Assembly: GCA_028455995.1 (NCBI GenBank) | Contig: JABELC010000006.1 | Span: forward strand, 1,364,001 to 1,428,000 | Reading direction: 5' to 3' | Source: Scleromitrula shiraiana | Lineage: Eukaryota > Ascomycota > Leotiomycetes > Helotiales > Sclerotiniaceae | Length of the DNA: 64,000 bases | Notes under the pieces: generated by a model | What the model saw: only the letters and a program-made list of their open reading frames with translations | The model's database searches: none | Told to the model about the DNA's origin: nothing | Made by a program: the position numbers and the translations under genes | Part shown: positions 59,586-64,000 of the stretch, one piece after another | How positions within the stretch are numbered: position 1 is the first letter of the stretch | Layout: every line of letters begins with the position of its first letter

Positions 59586-60536
59586 GTTGAGATGATTACT
59601 TTCGGATTTCTGTTAATATGGGTTGAAATTGATATACAATATGATGTTTTAGATTTCTGTTTGATAGAGAGAAGCTGAAATTGGAATTGATTGAAAACGA
59701 TTGATGGGAATTGGGTTGAAATCAGGATGATGGGGGAACAAAAGCTTCGCATAAATGAGGGGTAAATGACAATTTTTAAATACGGATCCGTCGACAAAGG
59801 GTATGTGATCCCTTTCAGGAACCGCGCAAAGGATGACGAGGCTTCTCTTTTATGGGTTTATGATGATGATACAAATGGTATCTTTTAGAGAGAATACTAT
59901 TTTAAGAAACGTGGGCATAGTTGTCAAGTCATTGGAATGTGTTCTTCTATAATAGATTTTAGGGATCTAAGCCTGTGAGAAACCTCGCCGGATAGGGGAA
60001 CATCAAGAGTCTTTATATCCGGGTGGGTATGCTTTTTTTTGGCATACATCTTATGCAGACCAAGAAGCTATATGGCTATCTCCTCTGGAAATAAAAACTA
60101 TATGAAGTCACAAGAAGCAATTGAAAGAATACACCACTGATCCAAAATCAAGTCCCTTTTCGATTGCAATGCAACGAATGAATCAGGAAAGTTGAGTAGC
60201 TTAATCATCTCACACAAAGCACTTGCATATATGAAGTTGTTCTAGCAGACACCCAGGCCAACATGTGAAATATTGATAACAAGAAAAACCCTGCTTGATT
60301 CAAGAGCTCCATGTTTTGTACTTGGAGCTTCTCTTTGTTCCCAAGACCAACATCAATAATATCGAACAGGTTTATCTGGAGACAAAACAAGATTATGTCA
60401 TCGAGCTCGACTAAACACCGGAATGGAAAAATGATAGACCTTTAGCGCCCGCTCAGATCAGATAAGCCCGATAAGCTCCAACGTTTATGTTTAGCATCAA
60501 ACTAACAATTCGGGACCAAAACTCTATCCAACCAAA
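59586..60536. other. divergent intergenic region
   Basis: It carries the promoters of the CFEM gene (minus) and the Yae1 gene (plus). No other gene was supported. Confidence 0.45.
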
Positions 60537-61262
60537 ATGTTCCGCGACAACGAATTTCCAATGTCTTATGGCGGGATCTCAATATTACCATCCGAATCCA
60601 TAAATCACAATAATGATGACTTAGACGATGTTTTTGGATCTGCGCCGGGGTCTCCCATACTCGAAGGAAGAGAGCACCACGAAGATGAAAATTTCCGAGT
60701 CGGAATCGGAAATACTGAGATTTCGGATATACCTAGGTTGAAGGAGAAACATGAAACGGAGGGTTATAGGGATGGTGTTACGCAGGGGAAGGCGGAAAGT
60801 GTACAGAAGGGGTTCGATGAGGGTTATGGCTTGGGCGCTGTGTTAGGTATTAAGATTGGGAGGATTATTGGTATTCTCGAGGGCGTTTTAAGTGCAGTTT
60901 CTGTGTCTGCGAGGGAGATTGGGAATGGTGGGATGTGGTTGGCAGAGAAAGAAAGACTGGCGGATTTGGTGAAGAATGCTAAAGAGGAGTTAAGGACAGA
61001 AAATGTGTTTGCGAAGAAGTGGTGGGGTGAGGATGGCATTTGGAAATACGAAGTTCCTGGGGAGCATGATGGAAATGAAGTAGTATTTCCGGATGTTGCA
61101 GCTGCGCATCCTCTGGTTAAACAATGGGAGGAGATTACAGAGAAGGAGGTAGAAAAATGGTCCTTGGATCTAAAATTGATGGATGACAATGAGGAGAATA
61201 TGCCGGTGGTACAACATACGAAGGCGTCTGCCGTGCAACAGAAGACGGATCTGAATTGGTGA
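60537..61262 (+). CDS. YAE1: Yae1-type protein, Fe-S cluster delivery adaptor
   Basis: Single-exon, 241 residues. DDVFGSAPGSP near the N-terminus is followed by the Yae1/Lto1 core: DIPRLKEKHETEGYRDGVTQ, then KAESVQKGFDEGYGLGAVLG and IGRIIGILEGVL, with the regular glycine spacing (deca-GX3) of the family. In yeast, Yae1 with Lto1 links the cytosolic Fe-S assembly machinery to the ribosome-recycling ATPase Rli1/ABCE1. The C-terminal half is hydrophilic and Glu/Lys/Trp-rich. The ATG is preceded by an AACCAAA context and the N-terminal motif follows closely. Confidence 0.88.
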   Translation: MFRDNEFPMSYGGISILPSESINHNNDDLDDVFGSAPGSPILEGREHHEDENFRVGIGNTEISDIPRLKEKHETEGYRDGVTQGKAESVQKGFDEGYGLGAVLGIKIGRIIGILEGVLSAVSVSAREIGNGGMWLAEKERLADLVKNAKEELRTENVFAKKWWGEDGIWKYEVPGEHDGNEVVFPDVAAAHPLVKQWEEITEKEVEKWSLDLKLMDDNEENMPVVQHTKASAVQQKTDLNW

Positions 61263-63433
61263 AAACATATTGACAAAATCAACTGATCCTTCAGCGCCAT
61301 GGAATTGCAATGGCCACAACATATACGAGGTATGGCAAACAACAATCAAATCAAATCAAATCAGATCCTCTTGGAATCACGAGGGCCTCTTACCAGAACC
61401 CAATCTTGCGAGATTGTCTAAGCTCATCCAAGCAATAAGGGGGATATTTGGAGAGATCATGCGAAATGCAGGGTACTCGCGTGGTCTGGGATTGACAACA
61501 TGAGGTAATTCCATTATTCCTCCACTTTTCATGTCGTGAAGAGGGAAGAGGGAAGAGGGGAAATTATTAAGGATTTCTGGTATTCACGACGTTATGTCTA
61601 TGTACATAGTATGTATATGGTACATGAACTGTTTATTGATTGATGTACCGGCATACATGTTTGGATGGTATTGTTATACATTCATTTCACATGTGTTCAG
61701 ATTTTTTACTCAATTCGGTCAATAGAGAGGGGTAGATTGTTACTTGTATGACTTGAATTCGGGGAAAATAGAGATTTAGAACTATGTTCTGTATTGAGTA
61801 CTGTGCTTTGAGTACCTACCCTACTAGGTATGGAATATTAAGCATTGATCATCCGAACTTTGAGCAAATACCCCGAATAGATAGAACTAGAATTTAGGGT
61901 TACCCAGGACTTGCCACGTTTATCCTCCACATTGACATTACATTGTCAACGACTTTCAAGAATGAATTAATAAATACGATGATTAGATTAATAATATTAT
62001 ATATCTTGACAAGTATCGAACAACTTCAAATATTTACTTTTCTATACTCTAATAATTTATTAGAATTCTAAAAGTTGTCAATATAATCGCATGAATTTTC
62101 CAGTACTTAAAAAGTGGATAGATAAAATATAGATAGATAGATAGATAAATAAATAAATAACTATTCTTGATAGGCAGTGAGAGAGAGATAAATCACCCAG
62201 CGCTTAATCTTCGTATTCCCGCCGACCTAGACAAAATACCCTGCATAGCCTAGCAAAAAAACCTATTTAGCGGCCGTCTGTTGAGTCTTAGCATGTTTCA
62301 GCTAAAAAACTAACCTGTCGAGCTTAGCACGTTTGAACTAAAGAACTAAAGCTTAGCATCCTCGGCTTCCCATCCCATCCCATCCCATCCCATCCCATCC
62401 CATCCACATAAGAAATCTGATTCCTGATTACATACCTCGATTGAAAATGTGTTGTAAATTATTTGTTTGATATTTTGAGCTGAAGATTGACTTGTATATA
62501 ATTTCAAAATCAAATTATTTATCTATGGGGTTTTTTGGAAGATTATAATATTTTTGTGATTTTAAATGATTTGTTGAAAATAGTAGGGTATCTTGGTGGT
62601 CGTGTTGTATGATGTTTGTTGTATGGTGTTGTATAGCTGGTTTCTTTAAGGATACTTTCATATGGAGCTCCGGTATCCATATAAAAGGGTTAGGGATCAA
62701 AAATACATCAATTTAATTGCTAGAAAAGCTTGATTTCAAGCATAATCCAACAGCCAATTATATCACTGGGATGATGGGATTTTCAGATCATCAGGGATAT
62801 CTGGGGAGGGAGGGGAGCAGATCTACATGTACATCTGTGTGCTATAGATGGCTTTTTATTAATCTTAGAACACGATATCCATGTGAATGTCAAATCGGCA
62901 TACGGATTATTCAGACCGTGCCATTCTCTTACTCAATCGTATCGAAGGATCAACCAACCAACGGACTAGCAGTAGTAATAGATTCTATAATAGATTCTAG
63001 TTTATTCTTAGTATGAATAATACCTAGTACCTAGTATCTAGTACCTACCTAGTATCTAGTATCTAGTACCTAAGGCCGACCGACAAATTTTTTGTTTGTT
63101 CAACCTTCTATTGACCTACCAAGCCAGCCAGCCAGCCAGCAGTGCCAGCCAGCCTTCCAGGGCTTAGATACAGGATTCAAGAAATTTACGGAAATGTTTT
63201 TGTTGGATTCTAGGATCTCTTCAGATGATTCTTATAGTGCCTGGTTCTACGGCAAGCGGAAAAGGAATTTAATACCCGAGTCGAGTCGAGTCCACTGTTT
63301 TGTTTGTTTGATTTTTGATTCTTGTTTGTTGCTTCCACTTCCACTTCCACTTTTACTTTTACTTTTACTTCTTTCTAATTGGAAGTAGGTGATAATTGTA
63401 CTACATACATAGATACATGCATACATACATACA

Positions 63434-63469
<36 letters not shown>

Positions 63470-64000
63470 CACATACATATATACACATATATATACATAT
63501 ATACTAAATAAACAAACTAAATTTCAAAAGTGGAAGGAGAGGAGGTAAGTGATTTCAGTTTTACCCCTACCCTTCTATGCTTAAGGTAGAAAGAAGAATA
63601 TAAACGATTTTTCATCTCATCTTCTCTCGTCTCTTTCTTTTTTCCTTTTCCTTCTTCTTCTTCCTCTTTTCCTCTTCTTCTTCTTCTTCCTCATCCTTAT
63701 CTTAATCCTCTTTAATATCTACATCACCTCAATATCTTCAACCAAAAACCTCACATTCTTTTTTTCTCCCTAAATCTCACTAGTTCTACTGGTTGATTGA
63801 TTATCTCTTCCTCTCTCTCCTTCTCTCTCCCTCTCTATCTCTCTATCTCTCTCTACAGTTTCTTCTTGCGCGCAAGATCTTCCTCTCTCCCCCTCTTTCT
63901 CCACACCTTTACCCTATTCATCAGATCTTGCAGTCCACTCATTTGAAATTTGTATTTTTTGATTAGCATCATCCAATTTTACAAATTCCTCCAAAAATAC
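61263..64000. other. intergenic, repeats and a promoter-like tract at the right edge
   Basis: No gene was supported. Repeats: CATCC at about 62373-62404; a 36-37-bp imperfect tandem with CTTAGCAYGTTT at about 62287-62360; a TAGTACCTAGTATC array at about 63020-63072; CCAGCCAG near 63125; and ACAT/ATAC at about 63400-63500. From about 63,590 to the end the strand is CT-rich, as in leaders of fungal genes, suggesting a plus-strand gene starts beyond the window. Confidence 0.5.
63415..63500. repeat. ACAT/ATAC microsatellite
   Basis: About 80 bases of near-perfect tetranucleotide repeat, grading into TATACACATA units. Confidence 0.9.

Noticed and set aside
62373..62404. CATCC tandem as a telomere or subtelomere mark
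   Set aside because: Unit is not TTAGGG, the array is short, and ordinary genes lie close by.

Overview
The window looks like nuclear DNA of a filamentous ascomycete, most likely a leotiomycete close to Botrytis, Sclerotinia or Monilinia. That placement rests on general impression (short GT-AG introns of about 45-75 bp, family content, AT-rich blocks with the look of repeat-induced point mutation, RIP) and not on a database search. Genes are well separated, on both strands, and are interrupted by very AT-rich dead transposons and by long microsatellite-rich intergenic DNA.

Layout. 1-12,105: C-terminus of a CorA-like membrane protein; a four-exon aldo-keto reductase; a tiny secreted six-cysteine protein of knottin type; a fungal amidoligase-domain protein; an eight-exon CorA-family transporter with an arginine/serine-rich N-terminus; and an MNN1-type GT71 mannosyltransferase. 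13,446-14,720: an AT-rich foldback element plus the start of a related one. 14,720-17,907: a 2OG-Fe(II)-oxygenase-like gene killed by several stop codons. 18,380-19,541: a pirin. 20,576-24,220: a tandem pair of paralogous genes of a family I do not recognise. 24,221-29,321: about 5 kb of simple-sequence DNA, the long upstream region of a WSC-domain wall sensor (29,322-30,756). 32,411-39,018: a complete but destroyed LTR retrotransposon with 160-bp LTRs and an ATTAC target duplication.

42,422-46,277: a divergent pair, an anion:cation-symporter-type MFS transporter and a 2OG-Fe(II) dioxygenase, with a 289-bp inverted-repeat element between them. 48,393-48,496: an intron-containing tRNA-Gly(CCC). 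50,264-52,520: a long annexin with a disordered N-terminus. 52,904-53,799: another inverted-repeat AT-rich element. 54,225-58,313: a fructosyl-amino-acid oxidase with a broken Zn2Cys6 regulator and a broken MFS transporter beside it, apparently a decayed catabolic cluster. 58,829-59,585: a CFEM-domain, probably GPI-anchored wall protein. 60,537-61,262: a Yae1-type Fe-S assembly adaptor. The last 2.7 kb are intergenic and end in a pyrimidine-rich promoter/leader-like tract.

How the genes relate. Several products act at the cell surface or in secretion (WSC sensor, CFEM protein, GT71 enzyme, knottin-like peptide, transporters). The clearest stories are (i) point-mutation decay around repeats, where the stops in the two pseudogenes are mostly one C-to-T change from a sense codon; (ii) the new tandem paralog family with matching leaders and 3' flanks; and (iii) the small six-cysteine secreted peptide. 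All exon joins were made by eye from reading frame, splice sites and family resemblance; none has transcript support here.
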